Shown in pieces: positions 10,401 to 17,625 of a DNA stretch of 64,000 bases. The DNA is taken from assembly GCA_002709045.1 (NCBI GenBank), contig PAPJ01000045.1:61605-125604 (forward strand). The letters are read 5' to 3'. Origin of the DNA: Planctomycetaceae bacterium. GTDB lineage: Bacteria > Planctomycetota > Planctomycetia > Pirellulales > Pirellulaceae. Numbering within the stretch: position 1 is the first letter of the stretch; every line of letters starts with the position of its first letter. The notes under the pieces were generated by a model that saw nothing but the letters and a program-made list of their open reading frames with translations, did no database searches and was not told the origin of the DNA. Position numbers and translations under genes: made by a program.

Positions 10401-10522
10401 GGTTTGACATCGACCAGATAATTGATGCTACGTTGATCCCCGCCGGCACTGGCGTTTAATAACAGCGCGCAAAATAGAACAAACAGCACTGTTCTTAATC
10501 GCGATTCAGAGGGACTACTCAT
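7409..10522 (-). CDS. PSD1 and planctomycete cytochrome C domain protein (DUF1549/DUF1553)
   Basis: A 1037-residue exported protein. Order: N-terminal hydrophobic segment (10-25); planctomycete cytochrome c domain with heme motif CFACH at 47-51 and MPPEGEPL; DUF1549 (about 145-370), containing the usual CAKCHDHKYDP; an inserted beta-rich region (about 470-645) resembling a DUF1080/LamG-like glycan-binding domain; Ala/Glu-rich helices; then DUF1553 (about 770-1020), with TARVAVNHIW and PQQALAMMNSP. Paired and coupled with the DUF1501 gene downstream. Such proteins are a hallmark of Planctomycetes. The inserted domain suggests polysaccharide contact, but that is inference. Confidence 0.92.
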   Translation of the reverse strand: MSSPSESRLRTVLFVLFCALLLNASAGGDQRSINYLVDVKPVLKQRCFACHGTLKQEAGLRLDTVNAMRKNDILGKDGGLLMRITSLEHDVRMPPEGEPLKAHEIAAVRGWIESGAPAPDNEQPEADATSHWAFQPVKRPPNSLANGDLNLIDSYFEARYKTDGLVAQPAAARTVLLRRLYLDLTGLPPTVEQLASTEPLPTVINKLLNSPQYGERWGRHWMDVWRYSDWYGLGDEVRDSQKHLWRWRDWIVNSLNENKGYDRMLREMLAGDEIAPDDPNVLAATGFLARSWYKFNRTSWLDNTIEHTAKAFMGLTINCAKCHDHKYDPITHLDYYRFRAIFEPHHVRIDTVQGETDLNKNGITRVFDGNLEAATYLHVRGEESKADKSKRINAGTPEFLANAAWQPAQRIELPLTAWRPDLQDFIQQDYLDQAKRNLRQTETKLKDMQLQIAAEKEKSIDTSIFGKVVFFDDFSEKQPELWETVGDDLKYQDGALSVTRPSLEKSYLRSKITHPRDFEIELKFRTTGGVKWKSVGIHFDVDQTGNNSHFVYASVAGGGKVHLAQTIEGVANYTNAVSMLPIQLNREYTLNLKVRDLLINVTLNGEFLFAYKLPGRQPGAVQLMAYDATAEFDKIEIRELPVSLALRKEGEKPMSVVTSATVSLAEAQLELAKAEYDFAQARIAADIASLENAGQGSEEHARRMLLELNLAKAKVDLFDTKKTETATETINKLKADKAAGKFPSYPRLTASSVSLLITKNEDALPAKDGYPSSSSGRRTALADWLTHREHPLTARVAVNHIWLRHFGTPLVASVTDFGLRTPRPLHQQLLDHLAVELIESGWDMKFLHHLILSSKTWQRTSSNLGVDQNNLVRDAGNQNYWRMNSRRMESQVIRDSLLYMGGVLDLTRGGPPVVASSGIKRRSLYFFHSRDNRSKFLTTFDDADVFACYRRSESIVPQQALAMMNSPLATASAKQIATTFKADLGREEFVRTAFLKILARQPNESELAVSLAYLKDNPAREYFITGLINLNDFVMIR

Positions 10523-11093
10523 TTCACACCGTTACGGGAAGCACCTGACCACACTTGACTGAAGCCGGTGATATGAACACTCACAGTGTTACTCATCCCC
10601 TTTATCGGGCGCGTGGTACTACTAGCTTTTGAGAACGTACTGCGTGTTGTTGATTTGTTCAAGCCACATAATCCTTCGGACGCAAATTCTAGTTGCATGG
10701 CACATATCAGCAGAAGACAAGTTGGCAACAAGTTGCTAATTATCTGTCTATTTTACCCAAGGACTTCCCTGACAGGCAAATATTTATCCGTCTAGATAAT
10801 TAGCCATTAAAGTCCACCTATTTCCTGATTCGTTAGCTACCGCTATAGACGATTTTCTCAAAGAATATCGAACGAAAGTACGACACACATATGAATATAT
10901 CTGCTAAATCAGGGAAGATCGTTTACGTTTACCTCAACAAATAACAGCATTTCGGAATATTCCCTTACCAATACGACCGAATCGATCTCGTATCAGGCGT
11001 GATTGAACACGAGGCCTCGGTTTGCTAGGATGCCGTTTGGCAAGCTAGCACAACCAGCACTAAGGCCCAATATTTCGATACAGGGAATCGAAG
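10523..11093. other. Intergenic region, divergent promoters expected
   Basis: 571 bases between the divergently transcribed PSD1 gene and the gene at 11094. It must hold promoters for both directions, but I find no convincing conserved box or repeat. Short open frames here lack a ribosome site. Confidence 0.3.
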
Positions 11094-11516
11094 ATGAGTG
11101 AGAATAATAATCCTGTTGAGCTTCCCTATTGGTTCAATGTTGCTCGGCAAATTGTTCAGGGAACTTATGGTTTACTCTGCGATATGCACGATGGGAACCT
11201 GGAAACTATGCCTGAGGTGTTCGAAATGCAGCACGAGGATAAAAACGGCCAATTTGGAATGCTGATTGGCTGGGTTACAAGTCCATACGCATACATCATA
11301 GAAGATCGGGATTCATTAATCGTCCTCAAAAAGGATGAACTGGGGGAATTCAACCGCATGGCCCGGCAACCTGTTATGGATGAGCCGAATGCTCAGGATA
11401 TCATGTCGTTTCTGTCACAGGCCACCTGCGTTTACTTCTTTACCGGTGAACCGCTGATTTCCGAAGCGGGCTGCGATGATGAAAACACTTGTAAAGGCGC
11501 CGGCTGCTGTGAATAG
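11094..11516 (+). CDS. Hypothetical protein with Cys-rich C-terminus
   Basis: A 140-residue soluble protein preceded by AGGGAA at suitable spacing. I do not recognise the family. It is acidic and ends in CDDENTCKGAGCCE, four cysteines in the last 14 residues, which could bind a metal or cluster or form disulfides. No signal peptide or membrane segment. It lies 29 bases before yaiI on the same strand, so cotranscription is likely. Confidence 0.65.
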   Translation: MSENNNPVELPYWFNVARQIVQGTYGLLCDMHDGNLETMPEVFEMQHEDKNGQFGMLIGWVTSPYAYIIEDRDSLIVLKKDELGEFNRMARQPVMDEPNAQDIMSFLSQATCVYFFTGEPLISEAGCDDENTCKGAGCCE

Positions 11517-11545
11517 TCGGAAAACTCAATCTACGAAAAAACCTG

Positions 11546-12052
11546 ATGCTCGATCCCCACACAAACAGAGCTGAACCTGTCGGTAATTACCCAAGAATCT
11601 GGATAGACGCGGATGCGTGTCCTAATCAGATCAAAGAGCTCATTTTCAACACTTCTCGCAAACGCCAGATACCGGTAACTGTTGTAGCCAATCAGACTAT
11701 AAGAGCTCCCGATTCCGAATTTATTAGCGTACTGACAGTACCAGATGGTGCTGATAAGGCGGATGACTGTATCGTTGATCAAATCAAAGAGAATGATCTT
11801 GTCATAACAGGTGATATCCCCCTTGCGGCAAGGGCTATTGAAAAGAACTGTGCTGCAATTGGGGTACGCGGCGAACTGTATGACGAGTCATCGATCGGAT
11901 CTCGTCTGGCAACACGCAATTTAATGCAGCATTTACGCTCCGGTGGAATGGAAACCAAAGGCCCAAAACCGTTTGGCCCCCGAGACTTAAAAGCTTTCGC
12001 CAATCAATTAGACCGAATACTGACAAAACTGAATCAAAGGAAGTCTGAGTAA
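11546..12052 (+). CDS. yaiI: YaiI/YqxD family (DUF188) protein
   Basis: A 168-residue protein with the full YaiI/YqxD pattern: IWIDADACPN at the start, VVANQ, ADDCIVDQI, ITGDIPLAA and the C-terminal KGPKPFGPRD. The family has a PIN-like fold with conserved Asp residues (DADACP, DD, TGD) that suggest metal-dependent nuclease activity, though no function is firmly established. The length matches the family with a short N-terminal extension. Second gene of a likely pair with the Cys-tailed protein upstream. Confidence 0.9.
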   Translation: MLDPHTNRAEPVGNYPRIWIDADACPNQIKELIFNTSRKRQIPVTVVANQTIRAPDSEFISVLTVPDGADKADDCIVDQIKENDLVITGDIPLAARAIEKNCAAIGVRGELYDESSIGSRLATRNLMQHLRSGGMETKGPKPFGPRDLKAFANQLDRILTKLNQRKSE

Positions 12053-12086
12053 TGAGCGGGCAAAGGCTGATATTCTTTCAGAACCT

Positions 12087-13535
12087 TCACACCATCAATT
12101 CTTCCAGCGGCCCTTTCAAATCCAAATCTTTAAGATTTGAGTCTGGTTGACCGAACGTGTCGGACGTCTTCATTCCAGCGGCCTGCATTAGCGAAAGATA
12201 TAAATTGCCCGTGGTGCGGTGACCGTGATCTCCATATTTCGGAAACTCCAGATAACGTCCGGATCTCAACCGGCCACCCAAACCACCAACCAAAACGAAG
12301 GGCCAGTCATGGCCGGCACAATGGTGGTCACCCGAGGAACAGGACATGTAGACAATCATTGTATTATCAAGCATCGACCCATCACCCTCCGGTATGGCAG
12401 CCAATTTCTTCGCCATTTTTGCAATCTCGGTTATGTGTAGCTTTTCGATCTCCATCCGCGCCTGGTGCCCGGTCCATCCGTTGGATGCCTTGTTTTGCTG
12501 TAGGTGCCCCAGAGCATGCACCGAATTGGAAAGGTTTAGTTCCGTATATTTGACACCCAGCGTATCCGGACGAAGTGTTATCACATTGGTTAGACCGGCA
12601 ATCAGCGCCGCCGTTGCGAGTTCAAAATGCGATTCAATCCTAGCAGACGGTGCGCGCGAGTCATAACGATCCGTTAGTTCCGGAGCATATTGCTGAACCT
12701 GCTCTGTCAACGCTGCTTTCTTTTCTTCAATTTTACGTAATGAGTCGAATGAATCGAGATAAAGTGAGAAGCGTTCTTTATCATCTCCTGCCAGTTGTTT
12801 CTCAACGCGACGCGCATCATTGGTCAAAAAATCAAGCAGGTTACCACCGAGTGCCAGTTTCTTTTTTAACTGTTCCGGCGTGGCAACGGCTGCTCCGAAT
12901 AATTCAAGATAGGCTTTTCTCGGAGACGCCTGATACGCTACCGGTTTGGCGGCACCGTAAGCGGAAAGATTCGGATAACAGTAGTTGTCTTCCGGCCAGT
13001 TACCCGACTCCAGCAGCCTACCGTTCATTGCCATTCCGTACATTGGATACGGTCCTCTGGAGAGGTGCTGCCCCAACAGACAATCCAGCGTCGGGGCAAT
13101 GGCGACCGTTTCCGAATCATGGAGTGAAAGCGCTCCGAACCCCTTTGTGTGATTTCCTCTAAAGCCCACGCCCGACAGGCTTTGTATGATGGTTAATTGT
13201 TCCTTAAATTCCTCCAGCGGCTTAAGTTTTTCTGGCAACTTGTGTTCTGCCAAAGCCACGTCCACCAGTGGGCCTTCCCGGCGAGACCGGTTACCAAGTT
13301 TTTCACCGCTAGTTTCATCTATGAAATTATTGGCCAATCCTTCGGGAACGAGATTGAACTTTTCAAGCCCCGAGGACTTTACTACAAAGACAAAGCGTTT
13401 TGGCAAGGCATCCACATCACCGGCTGCATGGGCCCGCATCGAATCCAAAAAGGGAGCCATAGCAAGTGCACTCCCACCGAGAGAAAGTCCCTGCAGAAAT
13501 TCCCGTCTTTTATAGCTTATGTTTGGTCTGCTCAT
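12087..13535 (-). CDS. DUF1552 domain protein, Tat-exported
   Basis: A 482-residue protein with a twin-arginine signal (KRREFLQGLSLGG) and a hydrophobic stretch to about residue 35. The mature part matches DUF1552, a planctomycete family related to DUF1501: RFVFVVKSSGLEKFN, then HTKGFGALS and YMSCSSGDHHCAGHDWP near the C-terminus. It follows the DUF1592-type cytochrome gene by 27 bases in the same direction; this pairing is the usual partner arrangement. AAGGG lies upstream of the ATG. Reaction unknown. Confidence 0.9.
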   Translation of the reverse strand: MSRPNISYKRREFLQGLSLGGSALAMAPFLDSMRAHAAGDVDALPKRFVFVVKSSGLEKFNLVPEGLANNFIDETSGEKLGNRSRREGPLVDVALAEHKLPEKLKPLEEFKEQLTIIQSLSGVGFRGNHTKGFGALSLHDSETVAIAPTLDCLLGQHLSRGPYPMYGMAMNGRLLESGNWPEDNYCYPNLSAYGAAKPVAYQASPRKAYLELFGAAVATPEQLKKKLALGGNLLDFLTNDARRVEKQLAGDDKERFSLYLDSFDSLRKIEEKKAALTEQVQQYAPELTDRYDSRAPSARIESHFELATAALIAGLTNVITLRPDTLGVKYTELNLSNSVHALGHLQQNKASNGWTGHQARMEIEKLHITEIAKMAKKLAAIPEGDGSMLDNTMIVYMSCSSGDHHCAGHDWPFVLVGGLGGRLRSGRYLEFPKYGDHGHRTTGNLYLSLMQAAGMKTSDTFGQPDSNLKDLDLKGPLEELMV

Positions 13536-13562
13536 CTTTGTTCTACCCTTATCCGCTCCGCA

Positions 13563-15959
13563 TTATCGTCTATACAAGAAAGAATCGGAACTTAATAATG
13601 TTACCACGAGTGATTTAAAGCTGCCGCCATTATTTAAATACGCTTTTTCTGCTTCCACCAGCGTTTTTGAGTCACTAAGCATTTCATTGCGTCCCATAAA
13701 ATATCGAAACAAGTGGCGAATAAAGGACTGTCGTGCCCGCTCGGAATGCCCTAGACGATGCATCATTTCAATCCCATCTTTTACCTCACCATCAATATCC
13801 GGGTTACCTGAAAACGTAATGGCGCCGGTTGCGTTTACCTCACGAGTGGTAAGTTTTCCCTCTTTTAACTTACGTTCGAACTCGCCGTCGCGTCGTAAAT
13901 AAATCTCCCCGTTCTCATCAAAGTAGTGATGAGAACGATATCGGCCCCAGTCATCAAACACTTCGAATGTTTCTCCGAGTGGATTGATCTTCCGATGACA
14001 CTTCCAACAACTTTCAGACCGCAAGGACTCCATTCGTTCCCTAAGCGTCAAATGGGGATCGGTCGGCACATTAGCATCGACATCGGGAGGCACATCTCCG
14101 AGGACACCGGCCAGTAAACGTTCATATACCCAAATTCCCCGATGAATCGGGTCATTATCTTCATTGAGTGAATACGCCGCCAACCAGGCTGGATGGGTCA
14201 ATAGGCCCGCCCGTTGTTTTTTGGGCATGGCGATCGGTTGCTGCACCTGCCAGTCCCAGGTTTGCTCCTGATGCCGTCCATTGCTCGCTAAATTGTATGG
14301 TTCGATATAAATCAAATCGCCGATACCGTGACTCTTTGCAGAAAACGGATAGCTGGGATGTCTATTCAGTCCATTATCTAATGCGAGTTGATATAAGGCG
14401 ACTGTTCTCTCCGCATCCCGCCGTGCCGATTCTAACGCGCGCTCGGCCTTTTCAGGCATGTTCTCAAAATTGAAATCTCGTTTAATTTGTTCCCGCCGTG
14501 TCTCGACCTGAGATTCAACAAAGGCTGGACTCGTGATTTCTCTAACCTTACTTTCATAATGTTCACGTGCATATTCATTGTCGCCCGGATGAGCAATAAA
14601 ATATTCATTCGTTGTCAACAACTCACTAATCACCTCTCTGTCATTGGCCAGAACGTATTCAATTAACATCCGCGCATCGTGGATAAGCATTGTCGTATTC
14701 CATTGCGGTATCTTTTCGGTACGTTGACGACTAGTGTCCTTAAATACAGCTCCCGCCCGATCAAAACCGAAATATTCATCAAAGAACCGCATAATTCGTG
14801 GTAGATCCTTCCGCCACCAATGTCCGGTCGTGAGTTGCTCGTCCAACATTCTTTGCACCACTCGGGCCACATCCTGTTTGGTATTAAGTTCACCGGCCTG
14901 CAAAGCCTCCCAGATCACAGGACTGCGTTCCGGAGTATGATCTGTCAGGGCATAAGCAATTGCATGTGCTAATTCATCGGCCGACAAATGACGACGGCCG
15001 TGTTCATCCATACCGCCTAAACCAAATTCCATCCGGTACATTGATTCAGGACTTAAAAAGATCGCTTTAATCGTTGTTTTGAAACCATCAAGCTTGCCCC
15101 CGGTCTCTATGTTGCGTTGGAAAAACTTGAGATAACGTCCTGATTCAATTGCGGTAGGCCTACGTCCTATAATGCGAATAAATTCACGCTCTAGCAAATG
15201 CTGAAGTTCAGCTAATTCCAGCCCCCCCGGATCTGTGGACAGATCTTTAAATTCACCACGTCGTTCTCGTTCCGCAAGAAATGTGTTAGCCACCATCAAC
15301 ATCATTTGTACGGTGCTCTGATCGACCATAGATGTCGCTGCGTAGTCGCGTAGTCCGCGTTCTGATGTTACATAGCTATAAGGACTTTTGGCATTACCCA
15401 ATCCCTTCTTTAAGAAAATCTCCGGGCTAAATCGCCAGAGGCGGGAAGGGGAATAAGGCGGCGTCTGAATCTCGCCTGAAAAGAGTTGCTCATGATTCAC
15501 CCAGTTGCCATATTCGGGTGAAAGAAGTTTCTTGCGGTAAATATCTCCTTTTCCAGCTGCCAGTAAACCATTGTTAATCCATTGGGTAACCTCTGCAATC
15601 TCCCCAGAGGTCGGCTGTTGCTCGTCTGCAGGTGGCATATTCCTGAACACCAACTGATCAAGGATTTTTAACCAGTATTCTGAAACGGCCGGCCTGTCAA
15701 ATTCGCTACTGGCCGTCATCAGGGAAAATTCGGCGCTGGGGTCTTTGGCACCATGGCAACCGATGCAATGCTTTTTTAAAAACGGTTCAATACTTTGCTC
15801 ATATTCATCTGCAGCGATTAGCGTTCCGGAAAAGAACAAAAAGAACAGGCCGAAAGATAACCGGATGAAGCGGGCTGACGGATATGATTTGGCAGATTCT
15901 AGTCGTTGCACCTGCTCGCTATCCTTATTTTCGCAACGCAGGGAAATCCCGCATTTCAC
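13563..15959 (-). CDS. Planctomycete cytochrome c protein with DUF1592/DUF1588/DUF1585
   Basis: A 798-residue exported protein. The N-terminus has about 30 polar residues before a hydrophobic segment (32-50); no better ATG is seen, so the signal is unusually deep or the true start is a non-ATG codon. A cytochrome c motif CIGCH is at 65-69, with NMPPADEQQP after it. Then come a DUF1592-like region (about 260-430), DUF1588 with ESCWKCHRKINPLG and FDDWGRYR (about 615-690), and DUF1585 at the end (RHLFRYFMGR). It forms a two-gene unit with the DUF1552 gene. The three domains always travel together in Planctomycetes and relatives; the role is thought to be extracytoplasmic redox or polymer breakdown. 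Confidence 0.9.
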   Translation of the reverse strand: MKCGISLRCENKDSEQVQRLESAKSYPSARFIRLSFGLFFLFFSGTLIAADEYEQSIEPFLKKHCIGCHGAKDPSAEFSLMTASSEFDRPAVSEYWLKILDQLVFRNMPPADEQQPTSGEIAEVTQWINNGLLAAGKGDIYRKKLLSPEYGNWVNHEQLFSGEIQTPPYSPSRLWRFSPEIFLKKGLGNAKSPYSYVTSERGLRDYAATSMVDQSTVQMMLMVANTFLAERERRGEFKDLSTDPGGLELAELQHLLEREFIRIIGRRPTAIESGRYLKFFQRNIETGGKLDGFKTTIKAIFLSPESMYRMEFGLGGMDEHGRRHLSADELAHAIAYALTDHTPERSPVIWEALQAGELNTKQDVARVVQRMLDEQLTTGHWWRKDLPRIMRFFDEYFGFDRAGAVFKDTSRQRTEKIPQWNTTMLIHDARMLIEYVLANDREVISELLTTNEYFIAHPGDNEYAREHYESKVREITSPAFVESQVETRREQIKRDFNFENMPEKAERALESARRDAERTVALYQLALDNGLNRHPSYPFSAKSHGIGDLIYIEPYNLASNGRHQEQTWDWQVQQPIAMPKKQRAGLLTHPAWLAAYSLNEDNDPIHRGIWVYERLLAGVLGDVPPDVDANVPTDPHLTLRERMESLRSESCWKCHRKINPLGETFEVFDDWGRYRSHHYFDENGEIYLRRDGEFERKLKEGKLTTREVNATGAITFSGNPDIDGEVKDGIEMMHRLGHSERARQSFIRHLFRYFMGRNEMLSDSKTLVEAEKAYLNNGGSFKSLVVTLLSSDSFLYRR

Positions 15960-16110
15960 TAATTGTAAAGAACGTAAAGTTACCCCACAACATCGAAAGC
16001 GGTAGACACAACTTACTCCAACGCTTGAATTTGCTTTTTTATAGCTTTAAGTGACGATAAAGCAGACCACAAATTTAATGGAGGGGAGGGCGGTCAAATC
16101 TACCTAACTA

Positions 16111-16138
16111 GTTACGCAGCACCGGTTACGCAGCACCG
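16111..16138. repeat. Perfect 14-bp tandem duplication
   Basis: The unit GTTACGCAGCACCG occurs twice head to tail with no mismatch. It could be a slippage product or a doubled binding site; nothing else indicates which. Confidence 0.8.
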
Positions 16139-16495
16139 GCATCCCCCTCATATAAATCGAGCCTTATAAATTAAGATGAGCCGCTAGATTGCTTACTGAA
16201 GATCGTTTACATTCTTTGCCTTCACTACTAATCGGATATATACCTGGAAGGTTTCCTGTCACTAAATTATTCAGAATAAAAAGCCAGTTCAGCACTGGGA
16301 TACGCCAAAAGATCAAAGATCGTTTCCCTGTCAAAACGAGCATGCCATCAGACACCGTTACCGAATACCATAAATCCGCTCCACGTTATCAACGTTTAAC
16401 TTTCCGTGTACGGTTCAAAAAATTAGGGTGTCATCTTTCGCGGACATAATAAATCGAATAGATTGGAAATGAAGGCGGAATAGCAATGAAAACAC

Positions 16496-16510
16496 CGTTG
16501 CCTGGCAACG
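16496..16510. promoter_or_regulatory. Compact inverted repeat, possible operator
   Basis: CGTTGCC T GGCAACG is a perfect 7+1+7 palindrome about 230 bases upstream of the phosphatase gene of the glucosylglycerate operon. Its size and symmetry fit a dimeric repressor site, but the distance is large and no regulator gene is nearby. Confidence 0.25.
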
Positions 16511-16738
16511 TTCATTCATTACTTTTCAAAAAGTAGAGACTAATGCACTTTTCTGCCGCCAATTTCCATAAGCTCATAAACCTTGAACTCACAGGGTTTT
16601 ATACGCTCCTCGAAGTCTACCTAGCAAGTCCACTATCTCACTTGCAACTTCGTACGCAAAACGAACCAGCACAAGCTCTTCGCGGTTTGCCGCGCTCATC
16701 ACTGTCGTCGACCTCGACATTTATTTTTCGAAAGGTTC

Positions 16739-17599
16739 ATGCGTTTAAAAGCAATGCCTAAACAGTCTCCAAAGAAGCAAACGCGTTTAATCGTTTTCAC
16801 AGATCTGGACGCCACTTTACTCGACGAGCAAAATTATGATTGGGAACCTGCTAGACCTGCTCTCGAATCACTTGAGAAAAAGGGGGCTGCACTAGTCCTG
16901 GCGTCAAGCAAAACATTTCCCGAGTTGCTATATTTCGCCAAAACGCTAAATACAAACTCTCCTTTTATTAGCGAGAACGGCGCGGTCATCGCGATTCCCG
17001 AAATCCACAAACTCTCTTCACACATTTCCGACGAGTGCGTTCGCGATGGTTACAAACTTATCATCAACGGAGTCTCTCGTGAGTCAATTGTTGATTCTAT
17101 AAGAACTCTGCGTAACAATTTTGGATTTCGATTTAAGGGTTTTGCTGACTGGTCTCCCAGTGAAGTGCAGAAACTTACAGGCTTAAGCGCTAAGTCTTCC
17201 GAAAATGCATTAATACGCCTTGCAACGGAACCCATAGTTTGGCTGGATACTTCAGCTCAACTAGCTATCTTTGAGCGTGAGATTGCTCGTTGGGGAATCA
17301 AAGCGTTGCGGGGAGGTCGTTTCATCCATCTCATGGGACAGACAGATAAAGCAAATGCCATGCAACAGTTGCTTGGATATTATGAAGCCTCGTTTCCTGA
17401 GATAGATTTTACGACCATCGCGTTAGGCGACAGCCACAATGATGCAAACATGATTGCTCTGGCTGATATTGGAATTGTAATCCCAAATCCGATAAACACA
17501 GGGACAATAGCGCCCCATGGACAAAATATTATCCACGCCCGCCATCCGGGCCCAATCGGCTGGAATGCAGTAATGACGGATTTATTGCAATCGTTTTAG
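16739..17599 (+). CDS. gpgP: HAD-IIB phosphatase, likely glucosyl-3-phosphoglycerate phosphatase
   Basis: A 286-residue cytosolic HAD-superfamily enzyme of the mannosyl/glucosyl-3-phosphoglycerate phosphatase type. Motif I is FTDLDATLLD (nucleophile Asp22, Asp24), motif II is LASSKTFPE, and motif IV is ALGDSHNDANM near the end, with the substrate-loop sequences ISENGA and GGRFIHLMG seen in MPG/GPG phosphatases. It should dephosphorylate glucosyl-3-phosphoglycerate to glucosylglycerate. It lies 26 bases before the synthase-phosphorylase fusion, which makes glucosyl rather than mannosyl substrate more likely. An internal ATG at codon 6 is an alternative start, but AAAGG favours the first. Confidence 0.8.
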   Translation: MRLKAMPKQSPKKQTRLIVFTDLDATLLDEQNYDWEPARPALESLEKKGAALVLASSKTFPELLYFAKTLNTNSPFISENGAVIAIPEIHKLSSHISDECVRDGYKLIINGVSRESIVDSIRTLRNNFGFRFKGFADWSPSEVQKLTGLSAKSSENALIRLATEPIVWLDTSAQLAIFEREIARWGIKALRGGRFIHLMGQTDKANAMQQLLGYYEASFPEIDFTTIALGDSHNDANMIALADIGIVIPNPINTGTIAPHGQNIIHARHPGPIGWNAVMTDLLQSF

Positions 17600-17625
17600 G
17601 CTCTATTTTTAAAGGATTCGGGGAA

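Larger units (their letters stand above)
15960..16738. other. Long intergenic region before the glucosylglycerate operon
   Basis: About 780 bases between divergent genes. It holds a perfect 14-bp tandem repeat and a compact inverted repeat (both listed separately). Open frames at 16189-16449 and 16543-16761 have no convincing start signal or protein-like character. Confidence 0.35.

Noticed and set aside
10519..10731. Minus-strand 70-codon frame upstream of the PSD1 gene
   Set aside because: It overlaps the PSD1 start region, has no ribosome site, and its translation lacks protein-like structure.
16543..16761. 72-codon frame that overlaps the start of the HAD phosphatase gene
   Set aside because: No ribosome site, and composition does not resemble a protein. 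The downstream phosphatase start is well supported.
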